In this document: positions 39,101 to 53,300 of the stretch, piece by piece | How the letters are laid out: every line of letters starts with the position of its first letter | How positions within the stretch are numbered: position 1 is the first letter of the stretch | Source of the DNA: Brachionus manjavacas | Lineage: Eukaryota > Rotifera > Eurotatoria > Ploima > Brachionidae | DNA length: 64,000 bases | Assembly: GCA_019054805.1 (NCBI GenBank) | Contig: JAHQIY010000003.1 | Coordinates: 9,696,026 to 9,760,025 of the forward strand | Direction of reading: 5' to 3' | The notes under the pieces: generated by a model | Told to the model about the DNA's origin: nothing | Seen by the model: only the letters and a program-made list of their open reading frames with translations | Databases searched by the model: none | Translations under genes and position numbers: made by a program

Positions 39101-42100
39101 AACGCAAAAAGTTATACATTATAAAATTTTCAGGAATCAAAAAAATTAGAAAGACAAGATTTTAGGGCAACTTCGAAAATGAAAAAAATCCATTTTTTGA
39201 CGTTTTTCAGATAAGTTTTTTAGCAATGAGGTTTTTGAATTATTGAAAACCGAAGGTACCACAGGATAGATCTTGAAATTTTCTTGATTTTGGCTTTACA
39301 GATCAAAAAAAGATCAAAGATTTGAAAAGTAATGCACATGGGAAACTTGCAAGTGATTTCAAGCCCACTATTTTTCAAGTCACTGCAGAATGGTCAATTA
39401 TTTAGCTACGATAATGATTAAAAGCTAAAATTCAAGAACGCAAAAAGTTTACATTATAAAATTTTCAGGAATCAGAAAAATTAGAAAGACAAGATTTCAG
39501 GGGGCTTCGAAAAAGAGCAAAAAACCCATTTTTTGACGTTTTTCAGATAGGTATTTTGCAATGAGGTTTTCGAATTATTGAAAACCGAAGGTACCACAGG
39601 ATAGACCTTGAAATTTTCTTGATTTTGGCTTAACAGATCAAAAAAAGATCAAAGATTTGAAAAGTAATGCACATGGGAAACTTGCAAGTGATTTCAAGCC
39701 CACTATTTTTCAAGTAAATGCAGAATGGTCAATTATTTAGCTACGATAATGATTTATAGCTCAAATTCAAGAACGCAAAAAGTTATACATTATAAAATTT
39801 TCAGGGATCAAAAAAATTAGAAAGACAAGATTTCAGGGCGACTTCGAAAATGAGCAAAAAACCCATTTTTTGACGTTTTTCAGATAGGTATTTTGCAATG
39901 AGGTTTTCGAATTATTGAAAACCGAAAATACCACAGGATAGATCTTGAAATTTTCTTGATTTTGGCTTTACAGATCAAAAAAAGATCAAAGATTTGAAAA
40001 GTAATGCACAAAGGAAACTTGCAAGAGATTTCAAGCCCACTATTTTTCAACCACTGCAGAATGGTCTATTATTTAGCTACGATAATGATTAATAGCTCAA
40101 ATTCAAGAACCCAAAAAGTTATACATAATATAATTTTCGGGAATCAAAAAAATTAAAAGGACAAGATTTTAGGCGACTTCGAAAATGAAAAAAACCCCAT
40201 TTTTTGACGTTTTTCAGATAGGTTTTTAGCAATGAGGTTTTCGAATTATTGAAAACCGAAGATACCACAGGATAGATCTTGAAATTTTCTTGATTTTGAA
40301 TTAACAGATCAAAAAAAGATCAATGATTTGAAAAGTAATGCACATGGGAAACTTGCAAGTGATTTCAAGCCCACTATTTTTCAAGTCACTGCAGAATGGT
40401 CAATTATTTAGCTACGATAATGATTAAAAGCTCAAATTCAAGAACGCAAAAAGTTATACATGATAAAATTTGCAGGAATCAAAAAAATTAGTAAACAAGA
40501 TTTTAGGCGGCTTCGAAAAAGAGCAAAAAACCCATTTTTTGACGTTTTTCAGTTAGGTATTTTGCAATAAGGTTTTCGAATTATTGAAAACCGAAGGTAC
40601 CACAGGATAGATCTTGAAATTTTCTTGATTTTGGCTTAACAGATCAAAAAAAGATCAAAGATTTGAATAGTAATGCACAAAGGAAACTTGCAAGTGATTT
40701 CAAGCCCACTATTTTTCAAGTCACTGCAGAATAGTCAATTATTTAGCTACGATAATGATTAAAAGCTCAAATTCAAGAACGCAAAAAGTTATACATGATA
40801 AAATTTTCAGGTATCAAAAAAATAAGAAAGACAAGATTATAGGGCAACTTCGAAAATGAGCAAAAAACCCATGTTTTGACGTTTTTCAGATAGGTATTTT
40901 GCAATGAGGTTTTCGAATTATTGAAAACCGAAAATACCACAGGATAGATCTTGAAATTTTCTTGATTTTGGCTTTACAGATCAAAAAAAGATCAAAGATT
41001 TGGAAAGTAATGCACTAGGGAAACTTGCAAGTGTTTTCAAGCCCACTATTTTTCAACCACTGCAGAATGCTCAATTATTTAGCTACGATAATGATTAAAA
41101 GCTCAAATTCAAGAACGCAAAAAGTTATACATGATAAAATTTGCAAGAATCAAAAAAATTAAAAGGACAAGATTTTAGGCGACTTCGAAAAAGAGCAAAA
41201 AACCCATTTTTTGACGTTTTTCAGATAGGTTTTTTACAATGAATTTTTCGAATTATGGAAAACCGATTATACCACAGGATAGATCTTGAAATTTTCTTGA
41301 TTTTGGCTTTACAGATCAAAAAAAGATCAAAGATTTGAAAAGTAATGCACAAGGGAAACTTGCAAGTGATTTCAAGCCCACTATTTTTCAAGTCACTGCA
41401 GAATGGTCAATTATTTAGCTACGATAATGATTAATTGCTCAAATTCAAGAACGCAAAAAGTTAAACATTATAAAATTATCAGGAATCAAAAAAATTAGAA
41501 AGACAAGATTATAGGCAACTTCGAAAATGATCAAAAAACCCATTTTTTGACGTTTTTCAGATAGGTTTTTTGCAATGAGGTTTTCGAATTATTGAAAACC
41601 GAAGATACCACAGGATAGATCTTGAAATTTTCTTGATTTTGGCTTTACAGATCAAAAAAGATCAAAGATTTGGAAAGTCATGCACATGGGAAACTTGCAA
41701 GAGATTTCAAGCCCACTATTTTTCAAGTCACTGCAGAATGGTCTATTATTTAGCCACGATAATGATTAAAAGCTCAAATTCAAGAACGCAAAAAGTTATA
41801 CATGATAAAATTTTCAGTAATGAAAAAAATTAGAAAGACAAGATTTTAGGGCAACTTCGAAAATGAGCAAAAAACCCATTTTTTGACGTTTTTCATATAG
41901 GTTTTTTGCAATGAGGTTTTCGAATTATTGAAAACCGAAGATACCACAGGATAGATCTTGAAATTTTCTTGATTTTGGCTTTACAGATCAAAAAAAGATC
42001 AAAGATTTGAAAAGTAATGCACAAGGGAAACTTGCAAGTGATTTCAAGCCCACTATTTTTCAAGTCACTGCAGAATGGTCAATTATTTAGCTACGATAAT

Positions 42101-44978
42101 GATTAAAAGCTCAAATTCAAGAACGCAAAAAGTTATACATTATAAAATTATCAGGAATCAAACAAATTAGAAAGACAAGATTTTAGGGCAACTTCGAAAA
42201 AGAGCAAAAAACCCATTTTTTGACGTTTTTCAGATAGGTATTTTGCAATGAGGTTTTCGAATTATTGAAAACCGAAAATACCACAGGATAGATCTTGAAA
42301 TTTTCTTGATTTTGGCTTTACAGATCAAAAAAAGATCAAAGATTTGGAAAGTAATGCACATGGGAAACTTGAAAGTGATTTCAGGCCCACTATTTTTCAA
42401 TTCACTGCAGAATGGTCAATTATTTAGCTACGATAATGATTTAATGCTCAAATTTAAGAACAAAAAAAAGTTATACATTATAAAATTTTCAGGAATCAAA
42501 AAAATTAGAAAGACAAGATTTTAGGGCAACTTCGAAAAAGAGCAAAAAACCCATTTTTTGACGTTTTTCAGATAGGTATTTTGCAATGAGGTTTTCGAAT
42601 TATTGAAAACCGAAGGTACCACAGGATAGATCTTGAAATTTTCTTGATTTTGGCTTTACAGATCAAAAAAAGATCAAAGATTTGGAAAGTAATGCACATG
42701 GGAAACTTGCAAGTGATTTCAAGCCCACTATTTTTCAAGTCACTGCAGAATGGTCAATTATTTAGCTACGATAATGATTAAAAGCTCAAATTCAAGAACG
42801 CAAAAAGTTATACATGATAAAATTTTCAGGAATCAAAAAAATTAAAAGGACAAGATTTCAGGGCAACTTCGAAAATGAGCAAAAAACCCATTTTTTGACG
42901 TTTTTCAGATAGGTATTTTGCAATGAGGTTTTCGAATTATTGAAAACCGAAGATACCACAGGATAGATCTTGAAATTTTCTTGATTTTGGCTTTACAGAT
43001 CAAAAAAAGATCAAAGATTTGGAAAGTAATGCACATGGGAAACTTGCAAGTGATTTCAAGCCCACTATTTTTCAAGTCACTGCAGAATGGTCAATTATTT
43101 AGCTACGATAATGATTAAAAGCTCAAATTCAAGAACGCAAAAAGTTATACATGATAAAATTTGCAGAAATCAAAAAAATTAAAAGGACAAGATTTTAGGG
43201 CAACTTCGAAAATGAAAAAAAAACCAATTTTTTGACGTTTTTCAGATAGGTTTTTTGCAATGAGGTTTTCGAATTATTGAAAACCGAAGATACCACAGGA
43301 AAGATCTTGAAATTTTCTTGATTTTGGCTTTACAGATCAAAAAAAGATCAAAGATTTGAAAAGTAATGCACAAGGGAAACTTGCAAGTGATTTCAAGCCC
43401 ACTATTTTTCAAGTCACTGCAGAATGGTCAATTATTTAGCTACGATAATGATTAAAAGCTAAAATTCAAGAACGCAAAAAGTTATATATAATAAAATTTT
43501 CAGGAATCAAAAAAATTATAAGGACAAGATTATAGGGCAACTTCGAAAATGAGCAAAAAACCCATTTTTTGACGTTTTTCAGATAGGTTTTTAGCAATGA
43601 GGTTTTCGAATTATTGAAAACCGAAGGTACCACAGGATAGATCTTGAAATTTTCTTGATTTTGACTTTACAGATCAAAAAAGATCAAAGATTGGAAAGCA
43701 ATGCACAAGGGAAACTTGCAAGTGATTTCAAGCCCACTATTTTTCAATTCACTGCAGAATGCTCAATTATTTAGCTACGATAATGATTTATAGCTCAAAT
43801 TCAAGAACGCAAAAAGTTTACATTATAAAATTTTCAGGAATCAGAAAAATTAGAAAGACAAGATTTTAGGGCAAATTCGAAAATGAAAAAAAACCCATTT
43901 TTTGACGTTTTTCAGATAGGTTTTTAGCAATGAGGTTTTTGAATTATTGAAAACCGAAGATACCACAGGATAGATCTTGAAATTTTCTTGATTTTGGCTT
44001 TACAGATCAAAAAAAGATCAAAGATTTGAAAAGTAATGCACAAGGGAAACTTGCAAGTGATTTCAAGCCCACTATTTTTCAAGTCACTGCAGAATGGTCA
44101 ATTATTTAGCTACGATAATGATTAAAAGCTCAAATTCAAGAACGCAAAAAGTTATACATTATAAAATTTTCAGGAATCAAAAAAATTAGAAAGACAAGAT
44201 TTTAGACAACTTCGAAAATGAGCAAAAAACCCATTTTTTGACGTTTTTCAGATAGGTTTATAGCAATGAGGTTTTCGAATTATTGAAAACCGAAGATACC
44301 ACAGGATAGATCTTGAAATTTTCTTGATTTTGGCTTTACAGATCAAAAAAAGATCAAAGATTTGAAAAGTAATGCACAAGGGAAACTTGCAAGTGATTTC
44401 AAGCCCACTATTTTTCAAGTCACTGCAGAATGGTCAATTATTTAGCTACGATAATGATTAAAAGCTCAAATTCAAGAACGCAAAAAGTTATACATTATAA
44501 AATTTTCAGGAATCAAAAAAATTAGAAAGACAAGATTTTAGGGCAACTTCGAAAATGAGCAAAAACCCATTTTTTGACGTTTTTCAGATAGGTATTTTGC
44601 AATGAGGTTTTCGAATTATTGAAACCGAAGGTACCACAGGATAGATCATGAAATTTTCTTGATTTTGGCTTTACAGATCAAAAAAAGATCAATGATTTGA
44701 AAAGTAATGCACATGGGAAACTTGCAAGTGATTTCAGGCCCACTATTTTTCAATTCACTGCAGAATGGTCAATTATTTAGCTACGATAATGATTAATTGC
44801 TCAAATTTAAGAACAAAAAAAAGTTATACATTATAAAATTTGCAAGAATCAAAAAAATTAAAAGGACAAGATTTTAGGGCAACTTCGACAAAGAGCAAAA
44901 AAAACCATGCTTTGACGTTTTTCAGATAGGTATTTTGCAATGAGGTTTTCGAATTATTGAAACCGAAGGTACCACAGG

Positions 44979-47300
44979 ATAGATCATGAAATTTTCTTGA
45001 TTTTGGCTTTACAGATCAAAAAAAGATCAATGATTTGAAAAGTAATGCACATGGGAAACTTGCAAGTGATTTCAGGCCCACTATTTTTCAATTCACTGCA
45101 GAATGGTCAATTATTTAGCTACGATAATGATTAAAAGCTTAAATTCAAGAACGCAAAAATTTATACATGATAAAATTTGCAAGAATCAAAGAAATTAAAA
45201 GGACAAGATTTTAGGGCAACTTCGAAAATGAGCAAAAAACCCATTTTTTGACGTTTTTCAGATAGGTATTTTGCAATGAGGTTACCGATTTACTGAAAAC
45301 CGAAGATACCACAGGATAGATCTTGAAATTTTCTTGATTTTGGCTTTACAGATCAAAAAAAGATCAATGATTTGAAAAGTAATGCACAAGGGAAACTTGC
45401 AAGTGATTTCAAGCCCACTATTTTTCAAGTCACTGCAGAATGGTCAATTATTTAGCTACGATAATGATTAAAAGCTCAAATTCAAGAACGCAAAAAGTTA
45501 TACATTATAAAATTTTCAGGAATCAAAAAAATTAGAAAGACAAGATTTTAGGGCAACTTCGAAAATGAAAAAAATCCATTTTTTGACGTTTTTCAGATAG
45601 GTTTTTAGCAATGAGGTTTTTGAATTATTGAAAACCGAAGATACCACAGGATAGATCTTGAAATTTTCTTGATTTTGGCTTTACAGATCAAAAAAAGATC
45701 AAAGATTTGAAAAGTAATGCACAAGGGAAACTTGCAAGTGATTTCAAGCCCACTATTTTTCAAGTCACTGCAGAATGGTCAATTATTTAGCTAAGATAAT
45801 GATTAAAAGCTCAAATTCAAGAACGCAAAAAGTTATACATGATAAAGTTTGCAAGAATCAAAAAAATTAAAAGGACAAGATTTTAGGGCAACTTCGTAAA
45901 AGAGCAAAAACCCATTTTTTGACGTTTTTCAGATAGGTATTTTGCAATAAGGTTTTCGAATTATTGAAAACCGAAAATACCACAGGATAGATCTTGAAAT
46001 TTTCTTGATTTTGGCTTTACAGATCAAAAAAATATCAAAGATTTGGAAAGTAATGCACATGGGAAACTTGCAAGTGATTTCAAGCCCACTATTTTTCAAG
46101 TCACTGCAGAATGGTCAATTATTTAGCTACGATAATGATTAAAAGCTCAAATTCAAGAACGCAAAAAGTTATACATGATAAAGTTTGCAGAAATCAAAAA
46201 AATTAAAAGGACAAGATTTTAGGGCAACTTCGAAAATGAACAAAAAGCCATTTTTTGACGTTTTTCAGATAGGTTTTTAGCAATGAGGTTTTCGAATTAT
46301 TGAAACCGAAGATACCACAGGATAGATCTTGAAATTTTCTTGATTTTGGCTTTACAGATCAAAAAAAGATCAAAGATTTGAAAAGTAATGCACAAGGGAA
46401 ACTTGCAAGTGATTTCAAGCCCACTATTTTTCAAGTCACTGCAGAATGGTCAATTATTTAGCTACGATAATGATTAAAAGCTCAAATTCAAGAACGCAAA
46501 AAGTAATACATGATAAAATTTGCAAGAATCAAAAAAATTAAAAGGACAAGATTTTAGGCAACTTCGAAAAAGAGCAAAAAACCCATGTTTTGACGTTTTT
46601 CAGATAGGTATTTTGCAATGAGGTTTTCGAATTATTGAAAACCGAAGATACCACAGGAAAGATCTTGAAATTTTCTTGATTTTGGCTTTACAGATCAAAA
46701 AAAGATCAAAGATTTGAAAAGTAATGCACAAGGGAAACTTGCAAGTGATTTCAAGCCCACTATTTTTCAAGTCACTGCAGAATGGTCAATTATTTAGCTA
46801 CGATAATGATTAAAAGCTCAAATTCAAGAACGCAAAAAGTTATACATGAAAAAATTTGCAGGAATCAAAAAAATTAAAAGGACAAGATTTTATGCGACTT
46901 CGAAAATGAGCAAAAAACCCATGTTTTGACGTTTTTCAGATAGGTATTTTGCAATGAGGTTTTCGAATTATTGAAACCGAAGGTACCACAGGATAGATCA
47001 TGAAATTTTCTTGATTTTGGCTTTACAGATCAAAAAAAGATCAATGATTTGAAAAGTAATGCACATGGGAAACTTGCAAGTGATTTCAAGCCCACTATTT
47101 TTCAAGTCACTGCAGAATGGTCAATTATTTAGCTACGATAATGATTAAAAGCTCAAATTCAAGAACGCAAAAAGTTATACATGATAAAATTTTCAGGAAT
47201 CAAAAAAATTAGAAAGACAAGATTATAGGCGGCTTCGACAAAGAGCAAAAAACCCATTTTTTGACGTTTTTCAGATAGGTATTTTGCAATGAGGTTACCG
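44979..47300. repeat. six-monomer register in the distal block
   Basis: ATAGATCATG linked to the deletion GAAACCGAAGG is found at 44,979 and 46,993 (2,014 apart). GTTACCGATTTACTG is found at 45,281 and 47,294 (2,013 apart). Two adjacent rare monomers were thus copied together at a six-monomer distance. An extra copy of the first lies one monomer upstream at 44,641. Confidence 0.55.
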
Positions 47301-50300
47301 ATTTACTGAAAACCGAAGATACCACAGGATAGATCTTGAAATTTTCTTGATTTTGGCTTTACAAATTAAAAAATAGATCAATGATTTGAAAAGTAATGCA
47401 CAAGGGAAACTTGCAAGTGATTTCAAGCCCACTATTTTTCAAGTCACTGCAGAATGGTCAATTATTTAGCTACGATAATGATTAAAAGCTCAAATTCAAG
47501 AACGCAAAAAGTTATACATTATAAAATTTTCAGGAATCAAAAAAATTAGAAAGACAAGATTTTAGGGGGCTTCGAAAAAGAGCAAAAAACCCATGTTTTG
47601 ACGTTTTTCAGATAGGTATTTCGAAATGAGGTTTTCGAATTATTGAAAACCGAAGGTACCACAGGATAGATCTTGAAATTTTCTTGATTTTGACTTTACA
47701 GATCAAAAAAGATCAAAGATTGGAAAGCAATGCACAAAGGAAACTTGCAAGTGATTTCAAGCCCACTATTTTTCAAGTCACTGCAGAATGGTCAATTATT
47801 TAGCTACGATAATGATTAAAAGCTCAAATTCAAGAACGCAAAAAGTTATACATGATAAAATTTGCAAGAATCAAAAAAATTAAAAGGACAAGATTTTAGG
47901 GCAACTTCGAAAAAGAGCAAAAAACCCATTTTTTGACGTTTTTCAGATAGGTATTTTGCAATGAGGTTTTCGAATTATTGAAAACCGAAGGTACCACAGG
48001 ATAGATCTTGAAATTTTCTTGATTTTGGCTTTACAGATCAAAAAAAGATCAAAGATTTGAAAAGTAATGCACAAAGGAAACTTGCAAGTGATTTCAAGCC
48101 CACTATTTTTCAAGTCACTGCAGAATGGTCAATTATTTAGCTACGATAATGATTAAAAGCTCAAATTCAAGAACGCAAAAAGTTATACATGATAAAATTT
48201 GCAGGAATCAAAAAAATTAAAAGGACAAGATTTTAGGCGACTTCGAAAAAGAGCAAAAAACCCATTTTTTGACGTTTTTCAGATAGGTTTTTTGCAATGA
48301 GGTTTTCGAATTATTGAAAAACGAAGGAACCACAGGATAGATCTTGAAAATTTCTTGATATTGGCTTTACAGATCAAAAAAAGATCAAAGATTTGAAAAG
48401 TAATGCACAAAGGAAACTTGCAAGTGATTTCAAGCCCACTATTTTTCAAGTCACTGCAGAATGGTCAATTATTTAGCTACGATAATGATTAAAAGCTCAA
48501 ATTCAAGAACGCAAAAAGTTATGCATGATAAAATTTGCAGGAATCAAAAAAATTAGAAAGACAAGATTTTAGACGGCTTCGAAAAAGAGCAAAAACCCAT
48601 GTTTTGACGTTTTTCAGATAGGTATTTTGCAATGAGGTTTTCGAATTATTGAAAACCGAAGGTACCACAGGATAGATCTTGAAATTTTCTTGATTTTGGC
48701 TTTACAGATCAAAAAAAGATCAATGATTTGAAAAGTAATGCACAAGGGAAACTTGCAAGTGATTTCAAGCCCACTATTTTTCAAGTCACTGCAGAATGCT
48801 CAATTATTTAGCTACGATAATGATTAAAAGCTCAAATTCAAGAGCGCAAAAAGTTTTACATGATAAAATTTACAGGAGTCAAAAAAGTTAAAAGAACAAG
48901 ATTTTAGGCGGCTTCGAAAAAGAGCAAAAAACCCATTTTTTGACGTTTTTCAGATAGGTATTTTGCAATGAGGTTATCGAATTTTTGAAAACCGAAGGAA
49001 CCACAGGATAGATCTTGAAATTTTCTCGATTTTAGCTTTAGAGATCAAAAAAAGATCAAAGATTTGAAAAGTAATGCACTAGGGAAACTTGCAAGTGATT
49101 TCAAGCCCACTATTTTTCAAGTCACTGCAGAATGGTCAATTATTTAGCTACGATAATGATTAATAGCTCAAATTCAAGAGCGCAAAAAGTTATACATGAA
49201 AAAATTTGCAGGAATCAAAAAAGTTAAAAGGACAAGATTTTAGGCAACTTCGAAAAAGAGCAAAAAACCCATTTTTTGACGTTTTTCAGATAGGTATTTT
49301 GCAATGAGGTTTTCGAATTATTGAAAACCGAAGATACCACAGGATAGATCTTGAAATTTTCTTGATTTTGGCTTTACAGATCAAAAAAAGATCAAAGATT
49401 TGAAAAGTAATGCACAAGGGAAACTTGCAAGTGATTTCAAGCCCACTATTTTTCAAGTCACTGCAGAATGGTCAATTATTTAGCTACGATAATGATTTAT
49501 AGCTCAAATTCAAGAACGCAAAAAGTTATACATGATAAAATTTGAAGGAATCAAAAAAATTAAAAGGACAAGATTTTAGGGCAACCTCGTAAAAGAGCAA
49601 AAACCCATTTTTTGACGTTTTTCAGATAGGTATTTTGCAATAAGGTTTTCGAATTATTGAAAACCGAAGGTACCACAGGATAGATCTTGAAATTTTCTTG
49701 ATTTTGGCTTTACAGATCAAAAAAAGATCAAAGATTTGGAAAGTAATGCACATGGGAAACTTGCAAGTGATTTCAAGCCCACTATTTTTCAAGTCACTGC
49801 AGAATGGTCAATTATTTAGCTACGATAATGATTAAAAGCTCAAATTCAAGAACGCAAAAAGTTATGCATGATAAAATTTGCAGGAATCAAAAAAATTAGT
49901 AAACAAGATTTTAGGCGGCTTCGAAAAAGAGCAAAAAACCCATTTTTTGACGTTTTTCAGATAGGTATTTTGCAATGAGGTTTTCGAATTATTGAAAACC
50001 GAAGGTACCACAGGATAGATCTTGAAATTTTCTTGATTTTGGCTTTACAGATCAAAAAAAGATCAAAGATTTGGAAAGTAATGCACAAGGGAAACTTGCA
50101 AGTGTTTTCAAGCCCACTATTTTTCAACCACTGCAGAATGGTCAATTATTTAGCTACGATAATGATTTATAGCTCAAATTCAAGAACGCAAAAAGTTATA
50201 CATGATACAATTTACAGGAGTCAAAAAAATTAAAAGGACAAGATTTTAGGCAACTTCGACAAAGAGCAAAAAACCCATTTTTTGACGTTTTTCAGATAGG

Positions 50301-53300
50301 TATTTTGCAATGAGGTTTTCGAATTATTGAAAACCGAAGATACCACAGGATAGATCTTGAAATTTTCTTGATTTTGGCTTTACAGATCAAAAAAAGATCA
50401 TTGATTTGAAAAGTAATGCACAAGCGAAACTTGCAAGTGATTTCAAGCCCACTATTTTTCAAGTCACTGCAGAATGGTCAATTATTTAGCTACGATAATG
50501 ATTAAAAGCTAAAATTCAAGAACGCAAAAAGTTATACATGATAAAATTTGCAAGAATCAAAAAAATTAAAAGGACAAGATTTTAGGGCAACTTCGAAAAA
50601 GAGCAAAAAACCCATTTTTTGACGTTTTTCAGATAGGTATTTTGCAATGAGGTTTTCGAATTATTGAAAACCGAAGGTACCACAGGATAGATCTTGAAAT
50701 TTTCTTGATTTTGGCTTTACAGATCAAAAAAAGATCAAAGATTTGGAAAGTAATGCACTAGGGAAACTTGCAAGTGTTTTCAAGCCCACTATTTTTCAAC
50801 CACTGCAGAATGCTCAATTATTTAGCTACGATAATGATTAATTGTTCAAATTCAAGAACGCAAAAAGTTATACATTATAAAATTTTCAGGAATCAAAAAA
50901 ATTAAAAGGACAAGATTTTAGGCAACTTCGAAAAAGAGCAAAAAACCCATTTTTTGACGTTTTTCAGATAGGTATTTTGCAATGAGGTTTTCGAATTATT
51001 GAAAACCGAAGGTACCACAGGATAGATCTTGAAATTTTCTTGATTTTGGCTTTACAGATCAAAAAAAGATCAAAGATTTGAAAAGTAATGCACAAAGGAA
51101 ACTTGCAAGTGATTTCAAGCCCACTATTTTTCAAGTCACTGCAGAATGGTCAATTATTTAGCTACGATAATGATTAAAAGCTTAAATTCAAGAACGCAAA
51201 AAGTTATACATGATAGAATTTGCAAGAAACAAAAAAATTAAAAGGACATGATTTTAGGGCAACTTCGAAAAAGAGCAAAAAACCCATGTTTTGACGTTTT
51301 TCAGATAGGTATTTTGCAATGAGGTTTTCGAATTATTGAAAACCGAAGGTACCACAGGATAGATCTTGAAATTTTCTTGATTTTGGCTTTACAGATCAAA
51401 AAAAGATCAATGATTTGAAAAGTAATGCACAAGGGAAACTTGCAAGTGATTTCAAGCCCACTATTTTTCAAGTCACTGCAGAATGGTCAATTATTTAGCT
51501 ACGATAATGATTAAAAGCTCAAATTCAAGAACGCAAAAAGTTATACATGATAAAATTTGCAGGAGACAAAAAAATTTAAAGGACAAGATTTTAAGCGACT
51601 TCGAAAATGTACAAAAAACCCATTTTTTGACGTTTTTCAGATAGGTTTTTTGCAATGAGGTTTTTGAATTATTGAAAACCGAAGGTACCACAGGATAGAT
51701 CTTGAAATTTTCTTGATTTTGGCTTTACAGATCAAAAAAAGATCAAAGATTTGAAAAGTAATGCACAAAGGAAACTTGCAAGTGATTTCAAGCCCACTAT
51801 TTTTCAAGTCACTGCAGAATGGTCAATTATTTAGCTACGATAATGATTAATAGCTCAAATTCAAGAACGCAAAAAGTTATACATGATAAAATTTTCAGGA
51901 ATCAAAAAAATTAGAAAGAAAAGATTTTAGGCGGCTTCGAAAAAGAGCAAAAAACCCATTTTTTGACGTTTTTCAGATAGGTATTTTGCAATAAGGTTTT
52001 CGAATTATTGAAAACCGAAGGTACCACAGGATAGACCTTGAAATTTTCTTGATTTTGGCTTAACAGATCAAAAAAAGATCAAAGATTTGAAAAGTAATGC
52101 ACAAAGGAAACTTGCAAGTGATTTCAAGCCCACTATTTTTCAAGTCACTGCAGAATGCTCAATTATTTAGCTACGATAATGATTAAAAGCTCAAATTCAA
52201 GAGCGCAAAAAGTTATACATGATAAAATTTTCAGGAATCAAAAAAATTAGTAAACAAGATTTTAGGCGGCTTCGAAAATGAGCAAACAACCCATTTTTTG
52301 ACGTTTTTCAGATAGGTTTTTTGCAATGAGGTTTTCGAATTATTGAAAACCGAAGATACCACAGGAAAGATCTTGAAATTTTCTTGATTTTGGCTTTACA
52401 GATCAAAAAAAGATCAAAGATTTGAAAAGTAATGCACAAGGGAAACTTGCAAGTGATTTCAAGCCCACTATTTTTCAAGTCACTGCAGAATGGTCAATTA
52501 TTTAGCTACGATAATGATTAAAAGCTCAAATTCAAGAACGCAAAAAGTTATACATGTTACAATTTACAGGAGTCAAAAAAATTAAAAGGACAAGATTTTA
52601 GGCAACTTCGAAAAAGAGCAAAAAACCCATTTTTTGACGTTTTTCAGATAGGTATTTTGCAATGAGGTTTTCGAATTATTGAAAACCGAAGGTACCACAG
52701 GATAGATCTTGAAATTTTCTTGATTTTGGCTTTACAGATCAAAAAAAGATCAAAGATTTGAAAAGTAATGCACAAAGGAAACTTGCAAGTGATTTCAAGC
52801 CCACTATTTTTCAAGTCACTGCAGAATGGTCAATTATTTAGCTACGATAATGATTAAAAGCTCAAATTCAAGAACGCAAAAAGTTATGCATGATAAAATT
52901 TGCAGGAATCAAAAAAATTAAAAGGACAAGATTTTAGGCGCAACTTCGACAAAGAGCAAAAAACCCATTTTTTGACGTTTTTCAGATAGGTATTTTGCAA
53001 TGAGGTTTTCGAATTATTGAAAACCGAAGGTACCACAGGATAGATCTTGAAATTTTCTTGATTTTGGCTTTACAGATCAAAAAAAGATCAAAGATTTGAA
53101 AAGTAATGCACAAAGGAAACTTGCAAGTGATTTCAAGCCCACTATTTTTCAAGTCACTGCAGAATGGTCAATTACTTAGCTACGATAATGATGATTAATG
53201 GCTAAAATTCAAGAACGCAAAAAGTTAAACATTATAAAATTATCGGGAATCAAAAAAATTAGAAAGACAAGATTTCAGGGGGCTTCGAAAAAGAGCAAAA

